A stretch of 35,414 nt of DNA from a virus. A model generated the notes under the pieces. It saw nothing but the letters and a program-made list of their open reading frames with translations, was not told the DNA's origin and did no database searches. The stretch covers positions 1-35,414 of the IMG/VR virus record IMGVR_UViG_3300046167_000343. One strand, 5' to 3'. The position numbers were made by a program, and so were the translations under genes. Positions within the stretch are counted from its first letter, which is position 1. Each line of letters begins with the position of its first letter. Of this stretch, positions 25,350 to 31,220 are shown one piece after another.

Positions 25350-25403
25350 GACTAAGACCCTACTTGCGTAGGGTTTCGGCTATTAAAGCCTCGTCAGTTA
25401 GTC
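25350..25403 (-). ncRNA. Hammerhead ribozyme (type I), copy 2
   Basis: Compact 54-nt hammerhead on the minus strand. Stem I GACUAA/UUAGUC, CUGACGA, stem II GGCU/AGCC (5-nt loop), GAAA, stem III CCCUAC/GUAGGG with a GCAA tetraloop, then UC with cleavage after C at 25356. Core bases all match consensus. It starts on the base after the stop codon of the 25404 gene and shares the stretch AAUAAGACUAACUGA with copy 1 across the stop codon. Stems II and III differ fully in sequence from copy 1 yet stay paired, which is covariation-type support. Confidence 0.95.
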
Positions 25404-25676
25404 TTATTGTTCTGTCTCATCCTCCCGTTCTATCCGTAGCATGCAACGACTTGACCAGAACATGAGATCACCTATCAAAGCTACGAGTCCATCCGTGGAT
25501 GTATTACAATTTCGCTCTTTGCAAACATGTGCAGTCGCCAATACCCTATCAGAGTGTTTGCATCTGATAGACACAAAGTCATCATTAATAAACTTAAGTA
25601 CAAGATCTTTGCTGTGTGGTTCTATTGCTCTTTCTAGTATGTTTCTATGTGTCTTACTGATTTTATAGTTGCTCAT
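25404..25676 (-). CDS. Hypothetical early protein, paralogue of the 24244 gene
   Basis: A 90-residue protein, MSNYKISKTHRNILERAIEP with a central VSIRCKHSDRVLATAHV strand, a CNTSTDGLVALIGDLMFW segment and an acidic tail (EREDETEQ). It aligns along its length with the 24244 protein. It is the first well-supported gene of the minus arm, so it may be expressed early. Its stop codon is followed with no gap by hammerhead copy 2, meaning the mature mRNA may end in a ribozyme 5' product with a cyclic phosphate. Function unknown. Confidence 0.72.
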   Translation of the reverse strand: MSNYKISKTHRNILERAIEPHSKDLVLKFINDDFVSIRCKHSDRVLATAHVCKERNCNTSTDGLVALIGDLMFWSSRCMLRIEREDETEQ

Positions 25677-25680
25677 ATGT

Positions 25681-25788
25681 TTAGCCTTTTGTTGTTGGTT
25701 GTTTTCCGTTGTTGATGGTTGCCACTATACGCTTATCGCAGAGGATTGCAAGCCCCCAACGGCAATTATTTTCAATTATTTTCATCAT
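25681..25788 (-). CDS. Possible 35-residue leader peptide (weak)
   Basis: An open frame from ATG at 25788 (MMKIIENNCRWGLAILCDKR) to a stop five bases before the 25404 gene start. The upstream palindrome TTGGGA..TCCCAA abuts the ATG and there is no clear ribosome-binding site. The longer frame to 25920 crosses AT-rich, palindrome-bearing DNA and is less likely still. Kept because the spacing to the next gene resembles an operon; may be noncoding. Confidence 0.3.
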   Translation of the reverse strand: MMKIIENNCRWGLAILCDKRIVATINNGKQPTTKG

Positions 25789-25856
25789 TTGGGAACAATC
25801 CCAATCAAAACAACAACTTAGAGACGAAATTAATTTATAAATAATTCGGATCCGAA
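25789..25856. promoter_or_regulatory. Two palindromes upstream of the early minus-strand genes
   Basis: TTGGGA-N4-TCCCAA (25789-25804) and the perfect 12-base palindrome TTCGGATCCGAA (25845-25856) lie within 70 bases in AT-rich DNA just upstream of the first minus-strand genes. They are candidate operators or hairpins at the head of the early operon. No repressor gene is apparent in the genome. Confidence 0.45.
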
Positions 25857-25920
25857 CATATGGGCAGTAAATCATCATAAGAATTACAGCCCCCTTATAT
25901 ATAAAAACATATGGTGGCAT

Positions 25921-26335
25921 GTTGGCTAGGATGGTACTTCCTCAATACACACATCCAGCAGTTCAGGATGAAATGTTATGTTATAACGTGGCAGAAATAC
26001 CCACAGAATTTGTGCTAGTAATAGATAAGAATGGGGCGGGGAGGGGGTATGCCGTACGTTTAATTACTATAGTACCCGCCTAGATACAAAATAGGTGATT
26101 TTTAGACCCTATTAATTAAGGAAATTACTCATTAAAATATTAGAATAAACTAATATGCTACGTTTGCCCTTAACTTCTTTTATATCAACAGCTTACTCCC
26201 TACTTGTTAAAGCAGTTTCTACCCCCCAATCTACATAGAAATTTTAATAGCGAAAAGGAAAACGTTTCGATTGGTACGGAGTACAACAATACCTATGCAT
26301 TTTATTCGCTTAAGTACGTTAGCGAAAGAAAGTTC
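25921..26335. other. Noncoding divergent region, possible control/origin region
   Basis: About 415 bases with no supported gene between the two divergent arms. It has AT-rich stretches (26100-26160), short palindromes (TACTATAGTA at 26065-26074, TTAATTAA at 26112-26119) and a G-rich run near 26035-26047. The minus-strand early promoter should be here, but I find no match as good as the other four; TTAACA...TGATAT near 26209-26182 on the minus strand is the best and weak. A replication origin is plausible from position, unproven. Confidence 0.4.
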
Positions 26336-26364
26336 TTGACAAACCTATAAAAATATGCTATAAT
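26336..26364 (+). promoter_or_regulatory. Strong sigma70-type promoter of the late arm
   Basis: TTGACA (26336-26341), 17-base spacer, TATAAT (26359-26364) with extended TG (tatgcTATAAT). Transcript start expected near 26371. It reads into the plus-strand structural arm. The same tatgcTATAAT box recurs at 34424-34434. Confidence 0.92.
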
Positions 26365-26397
26365 ATACAGTATACTTAGAAAGTTTATTAGAATGTA

Positions 26398-26454
26398 AGT
26401 ATAGCGATTAGCAGAGTTGCTATACTAGAGGTTCTTAAGCACGTTCTAAGGAAC
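26398..26454 (+). promoter_or_regulatory. Two-hairpin 5' leader of the late operon
   Basis: Within the roughly 108-nt leader, AGTATAGC (26398-26405) pairs perfectly with GCTATACT (26419-26426) around a 13-nt loop. GTTCTTA (26431-26437) pairs with TAAGGAAC (26447-26454) and is followed by GTTTTAAAAA. The second hairpin plus short T-run could act as an attenuator or an mRNA-stabilising 5' structure; it is weaker than a full terminator. Confidence 0.6.
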
Positions 26455-26478
26455 GTTTTAAAAATACATGGGAAAGCT

Positions 26479-26661
26479 ATGCCTGCTAAAAAGTCAACAG
26501 TAAATAAAGCTGGTAACTATACCAAACCTACTATGCGTAAAAACTTATTTAATAAGATTAAAGCTGGTACTAAGGGTGGTAAGGCTGGACAGTGGTCTGC
26601 TCGTAAGGCTCAGATGCTAGCTAAGGAATACAAAGCTAAAGGTGGAGGTTATCGCTCCTAA
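26479..26661 (+). CDS. Small basic protein (first late gene)
   Basis: A 60-residue, very basic protein with YTKPTMRKNLFNKIKAG and KGGKAGQWSARKAQMLAKEYK, ending GGGYRS. This pattern is widespread in marine and other phages as a small uncharacterised family. GGGAAAG precedes the ATG. Its stop overlaps the next start (TAATGG). With the two following genes it forms a trio of Lys-rich proteins, suggesting nucleic acid binding or a role in the virion; that is inference from charge. Confidence 0.8.
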   Translation: MPAKKSTVNKAGNYTKPTMRKNLFNKIKAGTKGGKAGQWSARKAQMLAKEYKAKGGGYRS

Positions 26662-26903
26662 TGGCACTCAAGAAGTCACAGCGTTCCTTAAAGAAGTGGA
26701 CTAAGCAAGATTGGGGTACTAAGTCAGGTAAGAAGTCTAGCAAGACTGGTGAGCGTTATCTACCCAAAGCAGCTAGACAGGCTTTATCCGCTAAAGAATA
26801 TGCAGCTACTACTCGCAAAAAGCGAGAAGATACTAAAAAAGGTAAGCAGTTCAGTAAACAACCTAGAAAGATAGCAGCTAAAACTAAAAAATATAGGAGA
26901 TAA
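26661..26903 (+). CDS. Small basic phage protein (DUF5872-like)
   Basis: An 80-residue Lys-rich protein: KKSQRSLKKWTKQDWGTKSG, then SSKTGERYLPKAARQALSAK and EYAATTRKKREDTKKGKQF. The block SQxSLKxWTxQxWxTxSGxxS...GERYLP recurs in many phages and matches my memory of DUF5872. The function is unknown. Translationally coupled to the preceding gene through a TAATG overlap. The high charge suggests DNA contact or packaging association. Confidence 0.82.
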   Translation: MALKKSQRSLKKWTKQDWGTKSGKKSSKTGERYLPKAARQALSAKEYAATTRKKREDTKKGKQFSKQPRKIAAKTKKYRR

Positions 26904-26907
26904 TATT

Positions 26908-27195
26908 ATGCCAATGGGTAAAGGTACATACGGTTCTAAGGTTGGGCGACCACCTAAGAAGAAAGCTAAAGCTAAAGCTACACCTAAAGCTAAGAAGCCA
27001 ATGAATAAGTATAGAGATAATCCTAAAGCTAAGAATATGACATCTGTGCAAAAAGCCATGCTTCGTGAAAGGATTATAAATAAAGCTGCTGGTATGAACG
27101 CAGCAGATAGAAAGAAGTATATTGAAACTTTACGCAAGCAAGGTATTACACCTTCAAGTATAGGCGTTGGTTCAAACTTAAAACTTAAGAAGTAA
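26908..27195 (+). CDS. Basic protein with AT-hook-like N-terminus
   Basis: A 95-residue protein opening MPMGKGTYGSKVGRPPKKKA, which contains a GRPPKKK AT-hook-like motif, followed by a Lys/Ala linker and a helical part (SVQKAMLRERIINKAAGMNA) ending in a short Lys tail. The MPMGKGTYGSKxGRP opening is common in small phage proteins. Likely binds DNA in the minor groove; whether it packages with the genome is unknown. Confidence 0.75.
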   Translation: MPMGKGTYGSKVGRPPKKKAKAKATPKAKKPMNKYRDNPKAKNMTSVQKAMLRERIINKAAGMNAADRKKYIETLRKQGITPSSIGVGSNLKLKK

Positions 27196-27207
27196 TAAAG
27201 GTCTTAT

Positions 27208-28289
27208 ATGAAAAAACTACTGATTAACTTACGTTACTTGTTAGCACCAGCCTCGATTAGTTTGGCACTCTACGGAGTAGTCCAAGGAGGTGCATTGTCG
27301 TGGCTTGGTGTCTTTATGCTTGGTGCAGCTATCATAGTTGACACGTTAGTAAAGACACAAACCAAAGGAGCTGGCTTTGATGAGAACGGAGAAACCAATG
27401 GAGTCGCATGGTTTCAGAATACCGTTATGTACGTCATGCTACCTTTATTCGTAGCCTTACAAATTGCACTAGCCGTTCAGGTCAGTGCATTTATGGCAGG
27501 AGCAGCATCACTAACTGAGTTAATTGGTTGTACTCTATCCGCAGGTATCTTTCTTGGTATCGGCATAATTTACGGTCACGAGCTAGCACACACCAAAGGG
27601 TTCTCCTTTACTATCGCTAGACTAATGATGGCTTTAAGTGGTAAGGCACACTTCTGTTACGCGCATGTCTATAATCATCACTTAGAGTTGGGACACCAAG
27701 ATGACCCAGCAACATCTCCTCGTGGTCGTACCCTTTATAAGCACTACCCCTTAGTCAGGCTTAGGACAATCTAAGTTTCTCTTTATGATGGAGAAGCAAA
27801 GACTAGAGCGGCTAGGCAAGCCTTTCCTTATCGCACCACAATCGCTGGTTGACTGGCTATGCTATGTCATTACCAACCATTGCATTGTTCTGGTTTGTAG
27901 GTGGTTGGGCAGGTATGGCAGTATTAGCTACTATGTGGTTAATCAGTAACTTTGAACTAGAGACACTTAACTACTTAGAGCATTATGGATTATACAGAGA
28001 GAAAGGTCAGCCTATTGATTATCGCCATAGTTGGGATAACTCTACTGCTTTCTCAAGCTGGTTCTTTATCGAGATCGGCAGACAGGGCGACCACCATGAC
28101 AGAGGCGAGACGCACTTCTGGGAGCTAGATGAAGTAGGTGCTCCAGATACAGGTCATGGTTACTTCCAGCTATTTGCTTTAGCACTAATGCCAAAAATCT
28201 TCTTTAAGATGATTAATGAGTCCCTAGACAAGTGGGATAATGAGATGGCATCAGAAGGTGAGTTGAAGATCGCTCAACAAGTTAAGTGA
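27208..28289 (+). CDS. alkB: AlkB/XylM-family membrane hydrocarbon monooxygenase (two frameshifts)
   Basis: About 360 residues when joined. It would be a membrane diiron hydroxylase of alkanes or alkylaromatics, acting in the inner membrane with electrons from rubredoxin or a reductase, neither of which is in this genome. Motifs: YGHELAHTKG (first His box), HVYNHH (second) followed by DDPATSPRGR, the family signature NYLEHYGL, then RHSWDNS and GRQGDHH (third). Membrane segments at about 10-60, 75-100 and 105-125, more in the second half. Frames shift at about 27757-27763 and 27826-27832; deleting one base at each restores the linker (GLGQSKF..MEKQRLERLGKPF-LSHHNRW). RGR after DPATSP and other positions look nearer XylM than AlkB. 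One His box residue is Gln. Confidence 0.88.
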
Positions 28290-28492
28290 AGGTTGCAATC
28301 ATAATGGTAATCGTCTTGGGGTTAGATGGTAAGTTTGACACCAAGACTACCGTTCAAGACGAATGCCCAGATATGAATGGATTGGTAGAGCACTTAGAGA
28401 TGATGAAAGAATCTAAGGCTATTAAGGACTTTGGTGCTGTGTGTATACCAGCACAATTTAAAGAAGAACATATAGAAGGGATACCAACATAA
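28286..28492 (+). CDS. Hypothetical small protein after the monooxygenase
   Basis: A 68-residue protein using GTG at 28286, overlapping the monooxygenase stop. It begins with a short hydrophobic stretch (VAIIMVIVLGLDG) and continues with an acidic helix, EMMKESKAIKDFGAVC. It could be a small exported or loosely membrane-bound protein. An ATG at 28304 is an alternative start. No family recognised. It is not a rubredoxin: the cysteine pairs required are absent. Confidence 0.6.
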   Translation: MKVAIIMVIVLGLDGKFDTKTTVQDECPDMNGLVEHLEMMKESKAIKDFGAVCIPAQFKEEHIEGIPT

Positions 28493-28594
28493 ATGAAAGA
28501 ATGTTTAAATTCAACTGGAGACTGGTGCTTCTTTGTTGCTGTTGTCTCTTTCTTAGTGGGTGTGTTTGGCATTACACTATTAATCTTAACGTAA
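28493..28594 (+). CDS. Very small membrane protein
   Basis: A 33-residue open frame, ATG at 28493 (right after the preceding stop) to TAA at 28594. MKECLNSTGDWC is followed by a hydrophobic helix FFVAVVSFLVGVFGITLLIL. It is too short for ordinary gene calling but is placed between two coding genes, and the next gene starts 22 bases on with its own ribosome-binding site. A lysis or accessory membrane role is possible; unproven. Confidence 0.5.
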   Translation: MKECLNSTGDWCFFVAVVSFLVGVFGITLLILT

Positions 28595-28616
28595 AAGTAA
28601 CACAGGAGTAAAACAA

Positions 28617-29324
28617 GTGGCAGAGTATTACAGAGGTAGCAGCTACGATAAAAAGTTTGTAGACGCTAAAAAAAGAGGCGCAACACTAGATGAACTAAAT
28701 GACATGTCTGTTGGTGATATGCGAAAAGCATTAGAGCAAGCTAGTTATGTTGTACCAGTAGGTGTAAGTGCAAATGTCCTTAGAGGGTTCGTTAGATTAC
28801 ACCAAGCTGGTAAAAAAATACCACAACTTGTAAAAGAAGGTAAAGGTAATATAGCTAAAATAAAAGAAAGACTAGAGGCTGCTAAAAAGAGTGGGAACAC
28901 CGCAGAAATTAAAGCTCTAAACAAACAGCTACAACAAGCTGGCGGTAAAATGCAAGGGCAAATATCTGCTCAACAAGCTAGAATAAATCAAGGTAAAAAT
29001 GCTTTACAAAAGACAGCAGAGAAAGGTATTACAGCTAGTGTAGCATCTTTAGCAGCAGGTAAAGCTATTAACTCTAAAGGTAATAAAACTAAAAACTACT
29101 GGCACTACTACTAAATCTACTAAACCTACAAGTAAAGAAACCTAAAGTAGCAGCTAGCCCTAACACTCGTAGTGGTAATATTGGTCGTACATCAACAAGT
29201 ACAACAGGTAAAGCTAGAGTTCGCAGCTAAGCCTAAAGACTGATACTAAAAAGAAAGAAGAAGTACGGGTAGATCAGGTATGGGTATGGCAGCATATCAA
29301 AAACGTACAGGCTCAAGGCGTTAA
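28617..29324 (+). CDS. Basic virion-type protein with frameshifted C-terminal half
   Basis: GTG start at 28617 after CAGGAGT. The first 150 residues are intact: EYYRGSSYDKKFVDAKKRGA, a helical core, then a Lys/Gln-rich coil (AKIKERLEAAKKSGNTAEIK). The frame breaks at 29090-29100. In other frames the region continues with Thr/Lys/Ser-rich low-complexity sequence and ends GMAAYQKRTGSRR at 29324, where TAA overlaps the next ATG. At least three single-base shifts are needed to connect the parts. Low-complexity basic tails like this occur in phage structural proteins; function unknown. Confidence 0.6.
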
Positions 29325-29524
29325 TGAGTAAAGAGATAGTACAAGCTCTTATCGCTCATGCAGAAGGTCATATAGCCAAACACGTTATGAATGTGAATGT
29401 CTATATGGCTAATGCTGTGGGTGTAGGAGAACATCCAGATATATTGGAAACAATAGAAACTGAACTCAACAAGATAGCAGAATACAACGACCAAATAGAA
29501 ATACTTAACAAATACTTTAAGTGA
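29324..29524 (+). CDS. Hypothetical small protein
   Basis: A 66-residue helical protein, MSKEIVQALIAHAEGHIAKH with a further YMANAVGVGEHPDILETIE segment. This resembles short uncharacterised proteins common in cyanophages and other marine phages (helical, His-bearing, ending in an amphipathic helix). Its ATG overlaps the preceding stop and the next gene starts seven bases later. No enzymatic motif is evident. Confidence 0.72.
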   Translation: MSKEIVQALIAHAEGHIAKHVMNVNVYMANAVGVGEHPDILETIETELNKIAEYNDQIEILNKYFK

Positions 29525-29530
29525 GGCTAG

Positions 29531-29776
29531 ATGTATAAGACTGGTGTTTACATTAAGTGGAATGATGCCTGTGAAGGTGACAGTATGGAAGATGTCCACA
29601 TGCTACAGTGTATACAGGAAGTTATGGGGTTTCTCGTTGATAAGGATATGGAAGGTAACTACTACGTTGCTAGAGATTACAATACAATAAATGATGAATC
29701 TGAAAACCAACGCTTTGAAAAGGTTATTCGTATACCAGAAGCATACATCATAGAAAAGCGGTTCTTTGAACTGTGA
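29531..29776 (+). CDS. Hypothetical small protein
   Basis: An 81-residue beta-rich, acidic protein: YKTGVYIKWNDACEGDSMED, then QEVMGFLVDKDMEGNYYVAR, and FEKVIRIPEAYIIEKRFFEL at the end. I have seen this pattern (W.DA...VGFLV) in uncharacterised small proteins of marine phages. The stop overlaps the next start region (CTGTGAACATG). Role unknown. Confidence 0.72.
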   Translation: MYKTGVYIKWNDACEGDSMEDVHMLQCIQEVMGFLVDKDMEGNYYVARDYNTINDESENQRFEKVIRIPEAYIIEKRFFEL

Positions 29777-30051
29777 ACATGCAAGCCATAATTACTTCGC
29801 TGATACCAGTGTTATTAGCAGCGATTGGCTTTCTTATTACTAGTATCAATGGTATTGAGAATCGTATGTATCAAGTTGAAAGCAAGATGATGCAGTTGAT
29901 TAGTCCAGATGGTCAGGTAGTGCCTAGTCCAGAGAACGCTTTTCAACGTCAGGTTATTCGCGAAGAGTTTATGATGAAGCACATGGAAACTATTGGTCGT
30001 TTAACATTACTTGAAGAGAAAGTAAAAGAACATAAGAAGGCGCAGCACTAA
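29773..30051 (+). CDS. Membrane-anchored coiled-coil protein, candidate spanin/holin partner
   Basis: A 92-residue protein with an N-terminal membrane helix (AIITSLIPVLLAAIGFLITS, residues about 5-24) and a long charged helix (RMYQVESKMMQL ... ETIGRLTLLEEKVKEHKKAQH). N-terminal anchor plus periplasmic-length coil is the layout of an inner-membrane spanin (Rz-like), but it could instead be a structural membrane protein. GTG at 29773 overlaps the preceding stop; ATG at 29779 is an alternative. Its position just before a holin supports a lysis role. Confidence 0.6.
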   Translation: MNMQAIITSLIPVLLAAIGFLITSINGIENRMYQVESKMMQLISPDGQVVPSPENAFQRQVIREEFMMKHMETIGRLTLLEEKVKEHKKAQH

Positions 30052-30428
30052 TGATACCAATCATATCAGCAGTAGCTCAGGTAGCAACTACTTGGGTGTC
30101 AGGTAAAGCAGAAGCCGCTAAGATTAGATCAGAGGCTAAACTAGCTACTACTAGAGCCAAAGCAGTAGTAATGGAGAAAGTAGCTACAGGCGAGATTGAG
30201 TGGAATCAGGCTATGGCAGAAGCCAGTAGCACTAGCTGGAAGGATGAGTGGCTAACTATCCTTGTGTCTATACCATTAGTGTTAGCATTTACAGGTCACG
30301 AAGATATAGTTATGAAAGGCTTTACTGCATTAGAAGCTATGCCTGACTTCTACAAGACAGCAGTTGGTGTGGTATTCGCTGCATCATTTGGTATTCAATC
30401 AATTAAGAATATGATGAAAAGGAAATAA
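30051..30428 (+). CDS. Holin-like protein (GTA 3-TM holin type)
   Basis: A 125-residue protein. N-terminal amphipathic/hydrophobic segment (PIISAVAQVATTWVSG), a charged helix, then SSTSWKDEWLTILVSIPLVLAFTG, and a C-terminal pair ending YKTAVGVVFAASFGIQSIK. The SWKDEW motif followed by IPLVLAF and a final FGI(R/Q) helix is characteristic of the 3-TM holins of gene-transfer-agent type. It should form the inner-membrane lesion that releases the endolysin. Start overlaps the preceding stop (TAATG). Confidence 0.75.
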   Translation: MIPIISAVAQVATTWVSGKAEAAKIRSEAKLATTRAKAVVMEKVATGEIEWNQAMAEASSTSWKDEWLTILVSIPLVLAFTGHEDIVMKGFTALEAMPDFYKTAVGVVFAASFGIQSIKNMMKRK

Positions 30429-30876
30429 ATGTCTGATGGCAAAGAAGGCGAGAACTCACAAGAGACAAACTCACCAACTAAAAAGAAAAGAGGTAGACCT
30501 CGTAAGAAAGACATCGAAGCAAAGAAAGCAGGTAATCGTAAAGCAGTAGGCAGACCTAAAGGAGATGCTGATGCTATTAGAGAATATAAAGCTAGACTCC
30601 TTGCTTCTCCTAAGTCCCGTAAGGTTCTTGACTCAATACTTAATGCAGCACTTGATGATGAACATAAGAACCAAGCAGCAGCATGGAAGCTACTAGTAGA
30701 TAGACTTATGCCATTATCTTACTTTGATAAAGACAAGATGGGTGGTGGTAAGTCAGCAGTCAACATTACCTATTACTGGTGTTGGTGGTGATACTACTAT
30801 TATTGGCGACAAAGAACAAGATGCACTCGAAGGTGAGTATATAAATCTTAATCCATCGGAAGGAGATCAAGAATGA
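30429..30876 (+). CDS. Putative small terminase subunit with AT-hook (one frameshift)
   Basis: An N-terminal KKKRGRPRKKD AT-hook and a second GRPKGDADAIREYKARL segment are followed by a helix LDSILNAALDDEHKNQAAAW. The frame appears to end at 30791, but an extra T near 30772 explains it. The next frame continues NITITGVGGDTTIIGDKEQD and ends at 30876, the TGA overlapping the following ATG. Total about 148 residues. DNA-binding charge, length and position two genes before the large terminase support a small subunit. Not certain: no wHTH motif visible. Confidence 0.65.
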
Positions 30877-31220
30877 AACATTTTACTATGAAAGAGTTTG
30901 ACTGTAAGGAAACAGGTCAAAACCAAATGAAGCGAGACTTCATAGAACTTTTAGACATACTCAGAGAAAACTGTAACTTTCCTTTTGTTATTACATCTGG
31001 CTATCGCTCACCTATTCCACAGTGCTGAAGTAGATAAAGCTAATGGCGGTGGCACACATACAGAAGGATAGCTGCTGATATACGAGTTAGAAATGCTAGT
31101 GAGCGTATGATTGTGGTTAGAGAAGCTATACAACTAGGGTTTACTGGAATAGGCGTAGCTAAGGGATTTGTGCATGTAGATACTCGTACTACTGCTCCTG
31201 TTATGTGGACTTATAGTTGA
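30873..31220 (+). CDS. M15-family peptidase endolysin (two frameshifts)
   Basis: About 115 residues. ATG at 30873 with GGAAGGAG upstream. MKHFTMKEFDCKETGQ opens like phage D-Ala-D-Ala/L-Ala-D-Glu peptidases of M15. TSGYRSPI is the SGYRS motif. After an extra base near 31019 come HSAEVDKANGG and THTEG; a missing base near 31065 restores AADIRV. A late FVHVDTR holds the last His ligand. It would cut the peptide cross-link of peptidoglycan after the holin opens the membrane. Not an intact open frame as sequenced; all motifs remain. Confidence 0.8.

Larger units (their letters stand above)
24535..25355 (-). other. 821-nt RNA unit bounded by two hammerhead cleavage sites
   Basis: Cleavage at both ribozymes would release an RNA from 25355 (5'-OH, beginning UUAGUC) to 24535 (2',3'-cyclic phosphate, ending GCCUCGUC). 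It contains the structured RNA 25029-25341 and the gene 24609-25004. Both ribozymes have the same stem I, so the 5' UUAGUC of the unit can pair with GACUAA of the downstream ribozyme, bringing its own two ends together in an intact hammerhead. Ligation to a circle is therefore geometrically possible. The release is a strong inference; circularisation is a hypothesis. Confidence 0.6.

Noticed and set aside
25681-25920. 79-residue early minus-strand gene
   Set aside because: The upstream half spans palindromes and AT-rich DNA with no start signal; only the last 35 residues were kept as a weak possibility.
26061-26080. ACTATAG in TAATTACTATAGTACCC resembling a T7-type RNA polymerase promoter
   Set aside because: Only the TAAT and ACTATAG pieces match, the spacing is wrong, it occurs once, and there is no phage RNA polymerase gene.
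28286-28594. Rubredoxin partner for the monooxygenase
   Set aside because: The two small proteins downstream lack CxxC pairs; one is soluble acidic, the other a membrane peptide.
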